This document shows, piece by piece, positions 8,291-16,588 of a stretch of DNA of 61,006 nucleotides (position 1 is the stretch's first letter; every line of letters begins with the position of its first letter). Source of the stretch: Vibrio neptunius (GTDB lineage: Bacteria; Pseudomonadota; Gammaproteobacteria; Enterobacterales; Vibrionaceae); NCBI RefSeq assembly GCF_000967495.1, contig NZ_JXXU01000026.1:1-61006 (forward strand), in the 5' to 3' direction. Below the pieces are notes generated by a model. That model was given only the letters and a program-made list of their open reading frames with translations. It was not told the DNA's origin and did no database searches. Both the position numbers and the translations under genes were made by a program.

Positions 8291-9316
8291 TCAATGTGAA
8301 TGCCCATGTGAACGCTCGGCACTGTAGCCGCTGAAACTCGAATCTACGGTGCCTTTAAAACAGTTGAGAACCCAAGGAAAAGAGTCAGTGATATAGTAAG
8401 CATACTGGCCATTCACTGTCATACCATTGCATTCATCGAGATCCCCTAAACCAACTGTGTATTCCCAATCCCCACGGAACTGTCCATCGTAGTTGCTACT
8501 GACGACATTACCTCCCACAACGGGAGCGGTATAGCTGCCTTCGTCGACACGGGCACCTGATTTCAACTGATAGCTAGCCACCGCCTTTCTCACTTGACCT
8601 GTTGACGTGTCCGTGAAGCAACTGCCATACACTGGGAAGCCATCAGCTGCAAAGCCAATGACCGGAGAAGCCTGTCCACCAGCACAATCCTGAATGAACA
8701 TGGCGACCGGATTGCCATGATAGTGATACGCCCCTGTCGGCTGAACGTGAGCATTATGGATATCCGTACCGAAGCCATTCAAGGAAGACATAGGGTCGTA
8801 ACGCCAAGGATTATTGATCTGGTCTTGCCCGCACCCTGTTTTTTCATCGCCGACGCCGTAGCAAGCCGCCGCGAGCAAGTCCACTTTGACGCCGTTGAGC
8901 AAGATCGCCTCAGAGGTTCCCAAGCTAAGCGCTGTGGCACTGGACGCAACACTCGGAGAAGCAGTGAACTCATAACGGATGCTCTGCTCTGTCACATTCG
9001 TCGCAAATGAAGCCGTCGCATCATTAAAATCATGATTCGGAATCGCATTCGACGCCACAATACACTTTGAACCACTAGAGGAAATATCAACTTGCCCGGT
9101 GAACAATAGCGACCGCTGAATATCACTGACTGAGGAAAAGAAAGTTCCTAAATATTGCTGACAGTCACCAGAAAGATTAGTGAAAAAGGTATTGGTGATA
9201 TCAGATCGCGACGTGGAAGTTGTGGTCGAGCTTTCCTCTTCACCACTATTGCACCCAAACAGCAACAACGTCAGTACACCCGTCGCGGAATATGAGACTA
9301 AATTTGAGACTGGCAT
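8291..9316 (-). CDS. YHYH-domain lipoprotein
   Basis: Started at the ATG at 9316 (341 aa) because it opens directly on a lipoprotein signal ending LLLFGC; in-frame ATGs further upstream would put 17 residues before the signal. A serine/threonine-rich linker follows, then a YHYH domain with the signature TGAYHYHG and Asp/His-rich surroundings (FGTDIHNAHVQP, GFAADGFPVYG). The C-terminus is His-rich (ERSHGHSH). The YHYH family is widespread in marine bacteria but has no established activity; the histidines suggest metal binding, which is inference. Expected on the periplasmic face of a membrane. Convergent with bla. Confidence 0.8.
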   Translation of the reverse strand: MPVSNLVSYSATGVLTLLLFGCNSGEEESSTTTSTSRSDITNTFFTNLSGDCQQYLGTFFSSVSDIQRSLLFTGQVDISSSGSKCIVASNAIPNHDFNDATASFATNVTEQSIRYEFTASPSVASSATALSLGTSEAILLNGVKVDLLAAACYGVGDEKTGCGQDQINNPWRYDPMSSLNGFGTDIHNAHVQPTGAYHYHGNPVAMFIQDCAGGQASPVIGFAADGFPVYGSCFTDTSTGQVRKAVASYQLKSGARVDEGSYTAPVVGGNVVSSNYDGQFRGDWEYTVGLGDLDECNGMTVNGQYAYYITDSFPWVLNCFKGTVDSSFSGYSAERSHGHSH

Positions 9317-9412
9317 TTCATTCACCCAACTAATCATTGTTTTTAGTGAGATTAGCCAGCTCTGCAAATTTATAAATCTGATTTACCAGACTTTACGTGT
9401 CTATACACTTCT

Positions 9413-9886
9413 TTACGTTTCTCCAATCGGTAGCGCTGTCGTGTATTTCAGCGGCTCCATGGCAAAGGTTGACGTGACATTGGAGATGCCAGCGATGGAG
9501 TTAACTAATTTTTTATAGAAGTTATCAAAGCATTGCATATCTTTGACCTGAACTTTCATCATGTAGTCGTACTCACCAGCCATTCGATAAAATTCCATCA
9601 CTTCAGGAAAGTCTGCAGCGGTAGAAACAAATTGACTGTACCACTCATGGGAATGGTCGCAGGTTTTCACCAAAACAAAAGCGGTGAAAGATAAGTCGAG
9701 CTTTTCCGGGTTAAGCAAAGCCACCCTTTTTTCAATGACACCTGATTCTTCAAGCTTTTTCAGCCGCTTCCAGCACGGTGTAGTCGTTAAATTCACCGCC
9801 TCTGCCAAGTCATTTAAGGACAAGGTTCCATCTTGTTGTAACAACGCTAAAATTTTTCGGTCTACCTTATCCAACTCCACACCCAT
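9413..9886 (-). CDS. decR: Lrp/AsnC-family regulator, DecR (CyuR/YbaO) type
   Basis: 157 aa: N-terminal winged helix ([20 protein letters not shown], then [18 protein letters not shown]) and a C-terminal ligand-binding RAM domain. The string [10 protein letters not shown] and the ending [12 protein letters not shown] match E. coli DecR, the cysteine-responsive activator of cysteine desulfidase genes. AGGAG precedes the ATG. It is divergent from a cysteine-synthase-fold enzyme with 115 bases between the starts, the classical layout for a regulator and its target. Binding cysteine is inferred from the similarity and context. Confidence 0.85.
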   Translation of the reverse strand: MGVELDKVDRKILALLQQDGTLSLNDLAEAVNLTTTPCWKRLKKLEESGVIEKRVALLNPEKLDLSFTAFVLVKTCDHSHEWYSQFVSTAADFPEVMEFYRMAGEYDYMMKVQVKDMQCFDNFYKKLVNSIAGISNVTSTFAMEPLKYTTALPIGET

Positions 9887-9898
9887 AAAGAACTCCTA

Positions 9899-9991
9899 TA
9901 GAAAAATTTTCTACAAATAAAGCAAATTAAAGGCAATTAGGCAAAGCATTTCTCCTAATATATAGATAGATTATTAGCATAACGATGCTAA
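9899..9991. promoter_or_regulatory. Divergent promoter region with two dyads (candidate DecR operators)
   Basis: Two perfect inverted repeats lie between decR and the PLP-enzyme gene: TAGAAAA-A-TTTTCTA (9899-9913) and TTAGCAT-AACG-ATGCTAA (9974-9991). The second runs into the AAGGAGG ribosome site (9990-9996) of the enzyme gene, so it might act at the RNA level instead. Lrp-family proteins bind such AT-rich dyads; binding here is inference. Confidence 0.45.
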
Positions 9992-10001
9992 GGAGGTACT
10001 C

Positions 10002-11066
10002 ATGTGTACAGACCACAACTGGATTAATAACGCGATTCGAAAAATTGAGGCTGATTTCCAACGTTCCGCGGATACGCACTTGATCAAATTGGATTTGCCC
10101 AGTGTGGCAGGGATCGATATTTATCTCAAAGATGAAAGTACACATCCGACAGGATCTTTAAAGCATCGTCTGGCACGCTCACTGTTTCTTTACGCAATCT
10201 GTAATGGATGGGTCGGCCCAGAAACCCCAATTATTGAATCATCATCTGGCAGTACTGCTGTATCAGAAGCCTATTTTGCTCGGCTACTTGGTTTGCCATT
10301 TATTGCCGTTATGCCTAAATGCACAGCGAAGAAGAAAATTGAGCAGATTGAGTTTTATGGTGGTCAAGCACATTTGGTTGATCGCTCAGATCAAATCTAC
10401 GCAGAATCACATCGATTAGCGAAAGAACTCAATGGCCATTACATGGACCAGTTCACCTATGCCGAGCGTGCGACAGACTGGCGTGGTAACAACAATATCG
10501 CCAATTCTATTTTCAGCCAGATGAAGCTTGAAGATAACCCTATTCCTAAATGGGTAGTCATGAGCCCAGGCACGGGCGGGACTTCCGCTACTATTGGCCG
10601 TTTTATTCGCTATCAACAACACTCGACTAAACTTTGCGTCGTTGACCCTGAAAATTCTGTCTTCCACGAATTCTTCAAAACAGGGAACCCTGAACTCAAG
10701 GGCAACTGCGGAAGTAAAATCGAAGGCATCGGTCGACCTCGCGTAGAGCCAAGTTTCATTCCAGGCGTGATTGATGAGATGCGCACCATTCCAGATGCCG
10801 CTTCTGTTGCAACGGCACATTGGCTTGAAAAGATCCTTGGCCGTAAAGTAGGTGCGTCAACGGGAACTAACCTATACGGTGTACTGCAGATAGCAAGTGA
10901 AATGAAAGCACGCGGCGAAACAGGCTCTATCGTGACACTTTTGTGTGATAGTGGTGAACGTTATCTAGACACCTACTACAATAGTGAGTGGGTCAAACAA
11001 AACATCGGCGACTTGCAACCTTATCTCGCAAAATTAGAAGCGTTTAAAGCAACGGGCCAAATCTAA
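10002..11066 (+). CDS. PLP-dependent cysteine synthase-fold enzyme (probable cysteine desulfhydrase)
   Basis: 354 aa, fold-type II PLP enzyme. The PLP lysine is in TGSLKHRLA (Lys54), the substrate loop in [12 protein letters not shown] (~79-90) and the phosphate loop in [12 protein letters not shown]. It resembles the CysK-like group that includes the cysteine desulfhydrase Cds1, which cleaves L-cysteine to pyruvate, ammonia and sulfide. Divergence from a DecR-type cysteine-responsive regulator supports a cysteine-degrading role in detoxification. A synthase reaction cannot be excluded from sequence alone. Strong ribosome site AAGGAGG; followed by a terminator at 11098. Confidence 0.8.
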   Translation: MCTDHNWINNAIRKIEADFQRSADTHLIKLDLPSVAGIDIYLKDESTHPTGSLKHRLARSLFLYAICNGWVGPETPIIESSSGSTAVSEAYFARLLGLPFIAVMPKCTAKKKIEQIEFYGGQAHLVDRSDQIYAESHRLAKELNGHYMDQFTYAERATDWRGNNNIANSIFSQMKLEDNPIPKWVVMSPGTGGTSATIGRFIRYQQHSTKLCVVDPENSVFHEFFKTGNPELKGNCGSKIEGIGRPRVEPSFIPGVIDEMRTIPDAASVATAHWLEKILGRKVGASTGTNLYGVLQIASEMKARGETGSIVTLLCDSGERYLDTYYNSEWVKQNIGDLQPYLAKLEAFKATGQI

Positions 11067-11097
11067 ATAACAATAACAACATCAGTTGGAAACTCAA

Positions 11098-11122
11098 ACG
11101 CCACTCATCTGAGTGGCGTGTT
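11098..11122 (+). terminator. Terminator after the PLP-enzyme gene
   Basis: Perfect 10-bp stem ACGCCACTCA/TGAGTGGCGT followed by GTTTC on the + strand. Confidence 0.75.
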
Positions 11123-11140
11123 TCATATCAGGGGAGAGCG

Positions 11141-11461
11141 TTAACGCTTTTTCTGACGTGCTTCGAAAGCCGCGAGTTGTTCAGGTGTCGCTTTCGGCTG
11201 GTGGTTCTGTTTCCACTCATCGTAAGTCATACCATAAACACGCTCACGTGCATCATCGATATCCAGCTCTAAACCCTGAGTTTCCGCTTCAGCTTTATAC
11301 CATTTACTGAAACAGTTACGGCAGAACCCCGCAAGGATCATTAGATCGATGTTCTGTACGTCTTTATTCTCATCAAGATGAGAAAGTAGGCGGCGAAATA
11401 CCGCTGCATCCAATTTATCCTGCTCTTCCTGAGAAAGGTTTTTATACTTAAATTCAGCCAC
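11141..11461 (-). CDS. DUF1244 family protein
   Basis: 106 aa from a GTG at 11461. The core MILAGFCRNCFSKWY, with its CRNC pair, and the following GLELDIDDARERVYGM are typical of DUF1244, a small helical cytosolic family of proteobacteria without known function. The C-terminal tail is charged (FEARQKKR). Convergent with the PLP-enzyme gene and separated by the 11521 terminator from the Tim44-like gene upstream, so it is expressed on its own. Confidence 0.88.
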   Translation of the reverse strand: MAEFKYKNLSQEEQDKLDAAVFRRLLSHLDENKDVQNIDLMILAGFCRNCFSKWYKAEAETQGLELDIDDARERVYGMTYDEWKQNHQPKATPEQLAAFEARQKKR

Positions 11462-11520
11462 TTTACTTGCCTATTGTTGTTCTGTATCGAATTATCTTAT
11501 CAAGTCTTTGTCCAATACAA

Positions 11521-11549
11521 AAACGCCCAAGCACTTGGCTCGGGCGTTT
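11521..11549 (-). terminator. Terminator of the Tim44-like gene
   Basis: AAACGCCC and GGGCGTTT form a stem, followed on the minus strand by a T-run. Confidence 0.75.
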
Positions 11550-11566
11550 ATTATCAGGTTGTGCGG

Positions 11567-12445
11567 TTAACCTTGAATACCGACAATCAACCATGGAGCA
11601 TTAGGTACCGTTAGGTCACGCTCAAGGTGCCAGATGTCTTCAATGTTTTCTTCAACATTCTCTACTGTATCACGGTAGCGACCGCTAAACTGTAAGCTAA
11701 GCTGTGCTTTGCTTGCATCGTAGTCGGCACGAACGATTTCTGCGTCAACGTACATCACATCTGTATGCTGCTCACCTTCCAGTTTCGCACGCTCTGATTT
11801 TAAATCTTCAAACAGACTTGGAGAAACATATTCCTCAATCGTTTCAAGCTGGTTGTGGTTCCATGCACCTTGAAGCGTTCTGTAATGCTCACGAGAGCCA
11901 TTCACAAAAGCCACTTTGTCAAAACCCGGTGGATAGTTGTGCGGAATATCGGACTGAGCACCAAAACCAAAACCGCCTTGGCTGCCAGACTGAGGCTGCT
12001 GTTCGAAATTATGAACATTAGGCTGCTCAAATTTAGCTGCAGAGCCGCCGAAAGCAGGCTGCTGTTTATGCTGATTCATACTGCCTTGCTTCGACCCAAG
12101 CAGACCTCGCATCAATTTGAAGATGACAAACGCCACCAAACCCATGATAAGGATATCCATGAACTGGATTCCTTCAAACGCGCCACCGAAGAATGCCGCT
12201 AACAAACCGCCCGCTAACAGACCGCCAAGCAATCCGCCCATCAGGCCTTTTTTAGTCGACCCTTGCGTTTTTGCGCCTTGGTCTTTACCAATCGTGTTTG
12301 TGTTTTGCTGTTGTTGCTTTGGTGCAGGAGCTGTTTTAAAGCTCTTACCAAATGACTTGCCGCCACCGAACTTCTTCGCTTCAGCGATAGGAGTAATAGC
12401 AACAGAGACCATTAGTAACGCAACGAGGGAAAAAAGTCGTTTCAT
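11567..12445 (-). CDS. Tim44-like domain membrane protein
   Basis: 292 aa from the ATG at 12445 (AAGG upstream; an upstream in-frame ATG lacks a site and would spoil the signal sequence). Order: signal peptide or anchor (LFSLVALLMVSVAITPIAEA), a low-complexity G/K/Q-rich stretch, a glycine-rich hydrophobic pair of helices (GLMGGLLGGLLAGG and ILIMGLVAFVIFKLM), a Gln-rich linker, then a C-terminal Tim44-like domain of about 140 residues. Bacterial Tim44-like proteins are usually annotated as predicted lipid-transporter or import-inner-membrane-like proteins; no activity is established. Confidence 0.85.
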   Translation of the reverse strand: MKRLFSLVALLMVSVAITPIAEAKKFGGGKSFGKSFKTAPAPKQQQQNTNTIGKDQGAKTQGSTKKGLMGGLLGGLLAGGLLAAFFGGAFEGIQFMDILIMGLVAFVIFKLMRGLLGSKQGSMNQHKQQPAFGGSAAKFEQPNVHNFEQQPQSGSQGGFGFGAQSDIPHNYPPGFDKVAFVNGSREHYRTLQGAWNHNQLETIEEYVSPSLFEDLKSERAKLEGEQHTDVMYVDAEIVRADYDASKAQLSLQFSGRYRDTVENVEENIEDIWHLERDLTVPNAPWLIVGIQG

Positions 12446-12608
12446 ATTTTTCCTTAGGGTTTCCTGTATAAGGTAAGAATTATACTTATGGGGCAATAGT
12501 AGCCTTTGTCTCTAGAGAATGAAATATGCCAAAGTCGAATACATGTATCAAAGTATTGCAAATTCGAAGATAGTCAGTTGCGCTTCACACACAGCCTCAT
12601 TAGAATAT

Positions 12609-12621
12609 TGAACGTTGTTCA
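12609..12621. promoter_or_regulatory. Dyad in the tetR promoter (candidate operator)
   Basis: TGAAC-GTT-GTTCA is a perfect 5-bp dyad 16 bases before the TetR-family start codon, a usual place for autoregulation. A closely related motif occurs twice at 15133-15167. Confidence 0.45.
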
Positions 12622-12637
12622 TTTTTGAAATTTTGTC

Positions 12638-13228
12638 ATGGCCCGTAGAAACGATCATACACGCGATGAGCTTATCGCTCTCACGTTAGACACAGTAAAA
12701 GAATTCTTGAGCGAAAACTCCTATCACGAGTTAAGTTTGCGCAAGGTTGCGAATATGATCGGCTATGTGCCAAGCACACTGGTCAACGTGTTTGGTAATT
12801 ACAATCTACTGCTGCTTCATGCTGTCGCTCAGACTCTAGATGAGCTAGCAAGTGAAGCAAAAGTGGTTGTTGAACAGAGTCAGGCGCCAAAAACGGCCTT
12901 GTACGAGCTCGCTTACTGTTATCACGACTTTGCCCAGCGCCACCCTTACCGTTGGCAGTTAATTTTCGAACACAATATGCATGGTGAGACGCTACCCGAA
13001 TGGCAAGCTGAACGTATTGATAGCATGACGGGCATGCTTGAACAGCTACTCCAAGTTATCGCTCCTCACCGTTCAGAAAAGGAAGTGTTACAAGCCAGTC
13101 GAGTACTTTGGTCTGGTGTCCATGGTATTACCTTGTTGAGTGTTGATGATAAGTTCTTCGCAGCAGAACCTATCGACGGCAAAGAACTGATAAATAACCT
13201 ACTCTCTAACTACATCGCGAACTGGTAA
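12638..13228 (+). CDS. TetR-family transcriptional regulator
   Basis: 196 aa. The N-terminal helix-turn-helix (ELSLRKVANMIGYVPSTLVN, ~44-63) is of TetR type; the rest is an all-helical ligand/dimer domain. It is followed after 27 bases by the MFS-acyltransferase gene and is probably co-transcribed with it, so it likely controls a phospholipid-related function. Possible autoregulation through the dyad at 12609-12621. Ligand unknown. Confidence 0.85.
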   Translation: MARRNDHTRDELIALTLDTVKEFLSENSYHELSLRKVANMIGYVPSTLVNVFGNYNLLLLHAVAQTLDELASEAKVVVEQSQAPKTALYELAYCYHDFAQRHPYRWQLIFEHNMHGETLPEWQAERIDSMTGMLEQLLQVIAPHRSEKEVLQASRVLWSGVHGITLLSVDDKFFAAEPIDGKELINNLLSNYIANW

Positions 13229-13255
13229 TCGCATCCTAAAGGAACAAGGATCACC

Positions 13256-15127
13256 ATGCCAAACAGCCAAACTTCTCTTTTAGGACAGAGACGATTTCTG
13301 CCCTATTTCGTGACCCAATTTTTTGGTGCTTTTAACGATAATATTTTTAAAAACGTCTTACTGCTTTTCGTCGCTTTCGCTGGTGCTGGTGCCTTACCTA
13401 TCTCCAGCAATTTATTCATCAACCTTGCGGCTGGCTTGTTTATTTTGCCTTTCTTCCTTTTTTCTGCCTCTGCTGGCGTATTGGCCGATAAGTATGAGAA
13501 GTCTTGGTTCATTCGCAAGGTCAAACTGGCTGAAATTGGCATTATGACTCTGGGGGCAATTGGCTTTATCACCGAAAGCTACGTCATCCTGTTAATTCTA
13601 CTGTTCTTGATGGGGACGCAATCGGCATTTTTCGGTCCGGTAAAATACGCACTATTACCACAGCAGCTTAAACCGCAAGAGCTGGTGCCGGGTAATGCTT
13701 TGGTAGAAACAGGCACGTTTCTCGCCATTCTTCTCGGCACGCTAGGTGCAGGCATTATTGCTTCAGCGGAAAGCGCCAAATACGTGGCAGCAGGATGCGT
13801 CGTATTGTTTGCCGTGTTTGGGTACCTCGCCAGTCGTTCAATTCCTGAAGCCCCCGCAAGCGCACCAGACATAAAATTCCGCTGGCAGCCGATCAAACAA
13901 ACCCGTAATACCATCGCCATCGCTAAATCTGACAAAACGATTTTCCAAGCCTTGATGGCGATCAGCTGGTTCTGGTTCTTGGGGGCTGCCTACCTGACTC
14001 AGTTCCCTAATTTCACGAAACTTTATCTCAATGGCAGTGAAAGTGCTGTTTCGTTCCTACTGGCACTTTTTTCTGTCGGTATTGCCATTGGATCGCTGGC
14101 TTGTGATAAATTATCCAACCACAGAATTGAAGTCGGTATCGTGCCACTGGGTAGTTTAGGGATTTCAATATTTGGTTTCTTAATGGCAACCTCTGTCCCA
14201 GCCAGTCTGCCGGAGTTTGAAAGCTTTACAGATTTTGTGTCTTATCAGCCATTATGGCCGGTGTTCATCTCGCTGTTGATGCTGGGTGCATCTGGTGGGG
14301 TGTTTATTGTGCCACTCTATGCATTGATGCAGCAGCGTGCCAAAGTCACAGAGCGCGCTCAGGTGATTGCAGCACTCAACATCTATAACTCACTGTTTAT
14401 GGTTGGCAGTGCTGTACTCGGTATCGTCTGCCTAGCGGTGATAGAAATGAGTATTCCGCAGCTGTTCTTGTTACTCGCATTCATGAACCTAGTGGTTGCC
14501 ATGTCCTTGTTCTTGCGTGTACCTGTTTTTGCCGTACGATTCATCGTCTGGATACTGACGCATACCATGTATCGCGTGAACCATAAAAACTTACACCACC
14601 TGCCTGAAAAAGGGGGGGCACTCATTGTCTGTAACCACGTCAGTTATATGGACGCCTTGTTGTTGAGTGCGGTTTGCCCAAGGCTGATTCGCTTTGTAAT
14701 GGAAGAAGATTACGCCAACCTTCCACCTTTGCGTCGTTTTCTTAAGCGCGCGGGAGTAATCCCTATCTCAGCTTCCAACCGACGCTCCATTCGCAATGCG
14801 TTTGGTGAGATAGAACAAGCGTTAGAAGAAGGTCATTTGGTATGTATTTTTCCTGAAGGGCGCCTCACTAGCGATGGTGAAATGAATGACTTTATGCGTG
14901 GTATGGACATCATTCTAAAACGGAGTCCTGTCCCAGTTATCCCTATTGCGATTAAAGGTTTATGGGGTAGCTTCTTCAGTCGATATAAAGGTAAGGCTTG
15001 TAGCGGGCTGCCTAGCAGATTCAGGTCCAAGTTAGAGATAGAAGCAGGTCAGCCTGTCGACTCATCAGCGGCAACCACTAAGTTAATGCAGCATAAGGTC
15101 TCTCAGCTCAGAGGTGACTGGAAATAA
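13256..15127 (+). CDS. MFS transporter fused to a 1-acylglycerol-3-phosphate acyltransferase domain
   Basis: 623 aa. Residues ~1-425 form a 12-helix major-facilitator unit resembling the lysophospholipid flippase LplT; residues ~440-623 are a PlsC-type acyltransferase with NHVSYMD (His461, Asp466, the HX4D catalytic pair) and FPEGRLT (532-538). In enterobacteria LplT and the Aas acyltransferase/acyl-ACP synthetase are separate, and Aas carries an extra AMP-ligase domain that is absent here. The fusion suggests import of a lysophospholipid across the inner membrane and its reacylation on the inner face. Substrate is inferred. Confidence 0.88.
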   Translation: MPNSQTSLLGQRRFLPYFVTQFFGAFNDNIFKNVLLLFVAFAGAGALPISSNLFINLAAGLFILPFFLFSASAGVLADKYEKSWFIRKVKLAEIGIMTLGAIGFITESYVILLILLFLMGTQSAFFGPVKYALLPQQLKPQELVPGNALVETGTFLAILLGTLGAGIIASAESAKYVAAGCVVLFAVFGYLASRSIPEAPASAPDIKFRWQPIKQTRNTIAIAKSDKTIFQALMAISWFWFLGAAYLTQFPNFTKLYLNGSESAVSFLLALFSVGIAIGSLACDKLSNHRIEVGIVPLGSLGISIFGFLMATSVPASLPEFESFTDFVSYQPLWPVFISLLMLGASGGVFIVPLYALMQQRAKVTERAQVIAALNIYNSLFMVGSAVLGIVCLAVIEMSIPQLFLLLAFMNLVVAMSLFLRVPVFAVRFIVWILTHTMYRVNHKNLHHLPEKGGALIVCNHVSYMDALLLSAVCPRLIRFVMEEDYANLPPLRRFLKRAGVIPISASNRRSIRNAFGEIEQALEEGHLVCIFPEGRLTSDGEMNDFMRGMDIILKRSPVPVIPIAIKGLWGSFFSRYKGKACSGLPSRFRSKLEIEAGQPVDSSAATTKLMQHKVSQLRGDWK

Positions 15128-15132
15128 CTTTA

Positions 15133-15167
15133 CGAACATACGTTCATTAAATGTGAACGTATGTTCA
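15133..15167. promoter_or_regulatory. Long perfect palindrome with two GAAC-N4-GTTC units
   Basis: GAACATACGTTCA (15134-15146) and TGAACGTATGTTC (15154-15166) are perfect 13-bp reverse complements separated by seven bases. Each arm is itself a GAAC-N4-GTTC dyad, close to the TGAAC-GTT-GTTCA dyad before tetR. It lies 6 bases after the MFS-acyltransferase stop and ~72 bases before yeiH. There is no T-run, so an operator (perhaps of the neighbouring TetR protein, controlling yeiH) is as likely as a terminator. Confidence 0.45.
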
Positions 15168-15237
15168 ATTCATTCAAATCTACTTATCGGCTGGATTTGG
15201 TTACACTCACCAGCTGTTTTGATTGCTACTTTCTGTA

Positions 15238-16161
15238 ATGACGACGATTAAAAAGCAACTGCCATTTTGGTTGGCAATGATCATCTGCCTAACACCATGG
15301 GTGACTTCACCAACCGCATTGGTGATTGGTTTCTTACTGGCTTCATTGGGCATGGTGCCACAAGATTTTAATCTGGCAAAAGTGACCAAAAAACTATTGG
15401 CTTATTCAATAGTCGGCTTGGGCTTTGGCATTCAATTCAAAAATGCCCTTGCGGTTACTTCAGATGGCATTGGTCTTATCATTACTACCATTATCGGCAC
15501 CTTATTTATAGGCTGGTGGGTGGCAAAAGCCATTGGCCTCAATAAAGAAACGGGCTATCTGATTTCTTCTGGAACCGCCATCTGTGGTGGCAGTGCGATC
15601 GCCGCGGTTTCTCCTGCTATCAAAGCAAACGATGAGCAAATCGGCCTTTCTTTAGCCACCGTATTTGTCCTAAATTCTATAGCTCTGTTTGTCTTCCCTG
15701 TGATTGGCCATGCGCTGAATCTCGATCAACATACTTTCGGCACTTGGGCAGCGATTGCCATACATGATACTTCATCCGTCGTTGGTGCTGCCTCCGCCTA
15801 CGGTGAGGAAGCACTCACCACCGCGACAACCTTAAAACTGGCAAGGGCTCTTTGGATTATTCCGGTTGCGTTGTTTAGCGCCTTTTTATTCCGTAGCGAT
15901 TCGAAGAAAATCACTATCCCCTACTTCATCTTGTTTTATTGCGTCGCGATTGCAGTCAGCGATCTGTTGCCACAGTTTGAGGTGATTTATCAGGGAATCT
16001 TCGATATTGCTAAACGGGCTTTAGTGGTGTGTTTGTTTTTGATTGGCTGCGGAATTTCGGTGGAAAAGCTCAAATCGGCAGGACCTAAACCCCTGCTGTT
16101 TGGTGTTACGCTGTGGATTGCTATATCGACCAGCTCATTAGCATGGTTGACACTTAGCTAA
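15238..16161 (+). CDS. yeiH: YeiH-family putative anion exporter
   Basis: About 307 aa with some ten hydrophobic helices and the YeiH/UPF0324 signatures ([45 protein letters not shown]). The family is called putative sulfate exporter; actual substrate is uncertain. The ATG at 15238 is used; a TTG 15 bases upstream is possible and neither has a strong ribosome site. A large palindrome lies ~72 bases upstream. Its last codon overlaps the stop of a small gene on the other strand. Inner membrane. Confidence 0.82.
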   Translation: MTTIKKQLPFWLAMIICLTPWVTSPTALVIGFLLASLGMVPQDFNLAKVTKKLLAYSIVGLGFGIQFKNALAVTSDGIGLIITTIIGTLFIGWWVAKAIGLNKETGYLISSGTAICGGSAIAAVSPAIKANDEQIGLSLATVFVLNSIALFVFPVIGHALNLDQHTFGTWAAIAIHDTSSVVGAASAYGEEALTTATTLKLARALWIIPVALFSAFLFRSDSKKITIPYFILFYCVAIAVSDLLPQFEVIYQGIFDIAKRALVVCLFLIGCGISVEKLKSAGPKPLLFGVTLWIAISTSSLAWLTLS

Positions 16162-16331
16162 AGCTCCTCCGGCTCAATTTTAAGCTTTTTGCGCTTTTGT
16201 CGTTGGTATATTAAGACCAAAGCGGCGATAAATAGAAACGCAGATAACTCAGCCAGTGATCGCACCAAGCCTTCACTTTGCACTGCAACCACAATCTGAA
16301 TCAATATTGCCAACACAATGACGGCTTTCAT
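16158..16331 (-). CDS. Small two-helix membrane protein, 57 aa
   Basis: The ATG at 16331 is preceded by AAGAGGCGATC. The product has an N-terminal helix ([14 protein letters not shown]), a short loop, a second helix ([14 protein letters not shown]) and a basic tail (QRQKRKKLK) ending in acidic residues. Basic residues next to the second helix suggest a cytoplasmic C-terminus. I do not recognise the family. The gene overlaps the last four bases of yeiH tail to tail. Good ribosome site and sensible topology make it likely real; function unknown. Confidence 0.65.
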   Translation of the reverse strand: MKAVIVLAILIQIVVAVQSEGLVRSLAELSAFLFIAALVLIYQRQKRKKLKIEPEEL

Positions 16332-16588
16332 GATCGCCTCTTATATCCATATACTCATATTTCAGGCAGTATTATGAGATAGAGTTATAAGTTTGATAAA
16401 TTCAGATTTGGACTATGAAAGATCAATTTCAACTAAGTTGACTTTCACATTGGCCGATTGAGTAACGAACAGGCCATTGCTTGCTGAGTGCGCTGGGCAT
16501 GAGAGCTCAGCCAAAGAAAAAGCGTTCGCCAGTTAATTAGAGAGAAATGTGGTGATTTCACGACTAGTCACCGATTCTGTGCTGCACA

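Noticed and set aside
15133..15167. Gram-positive-type LexA box (CGAAC-N4-GTTC)
   Set aside because: Gammaproteobacterial LexA uses CTGT-N8-ACAG, and a perfect one is present before imuA; the likeness is probably accidental.
16450..16515. Hairpins after menE (TGGCC/GGCCA and GCTGAG/CTCAGC)
   Set aside because: Long loops and no T-run on either strand; not supported as terminators.
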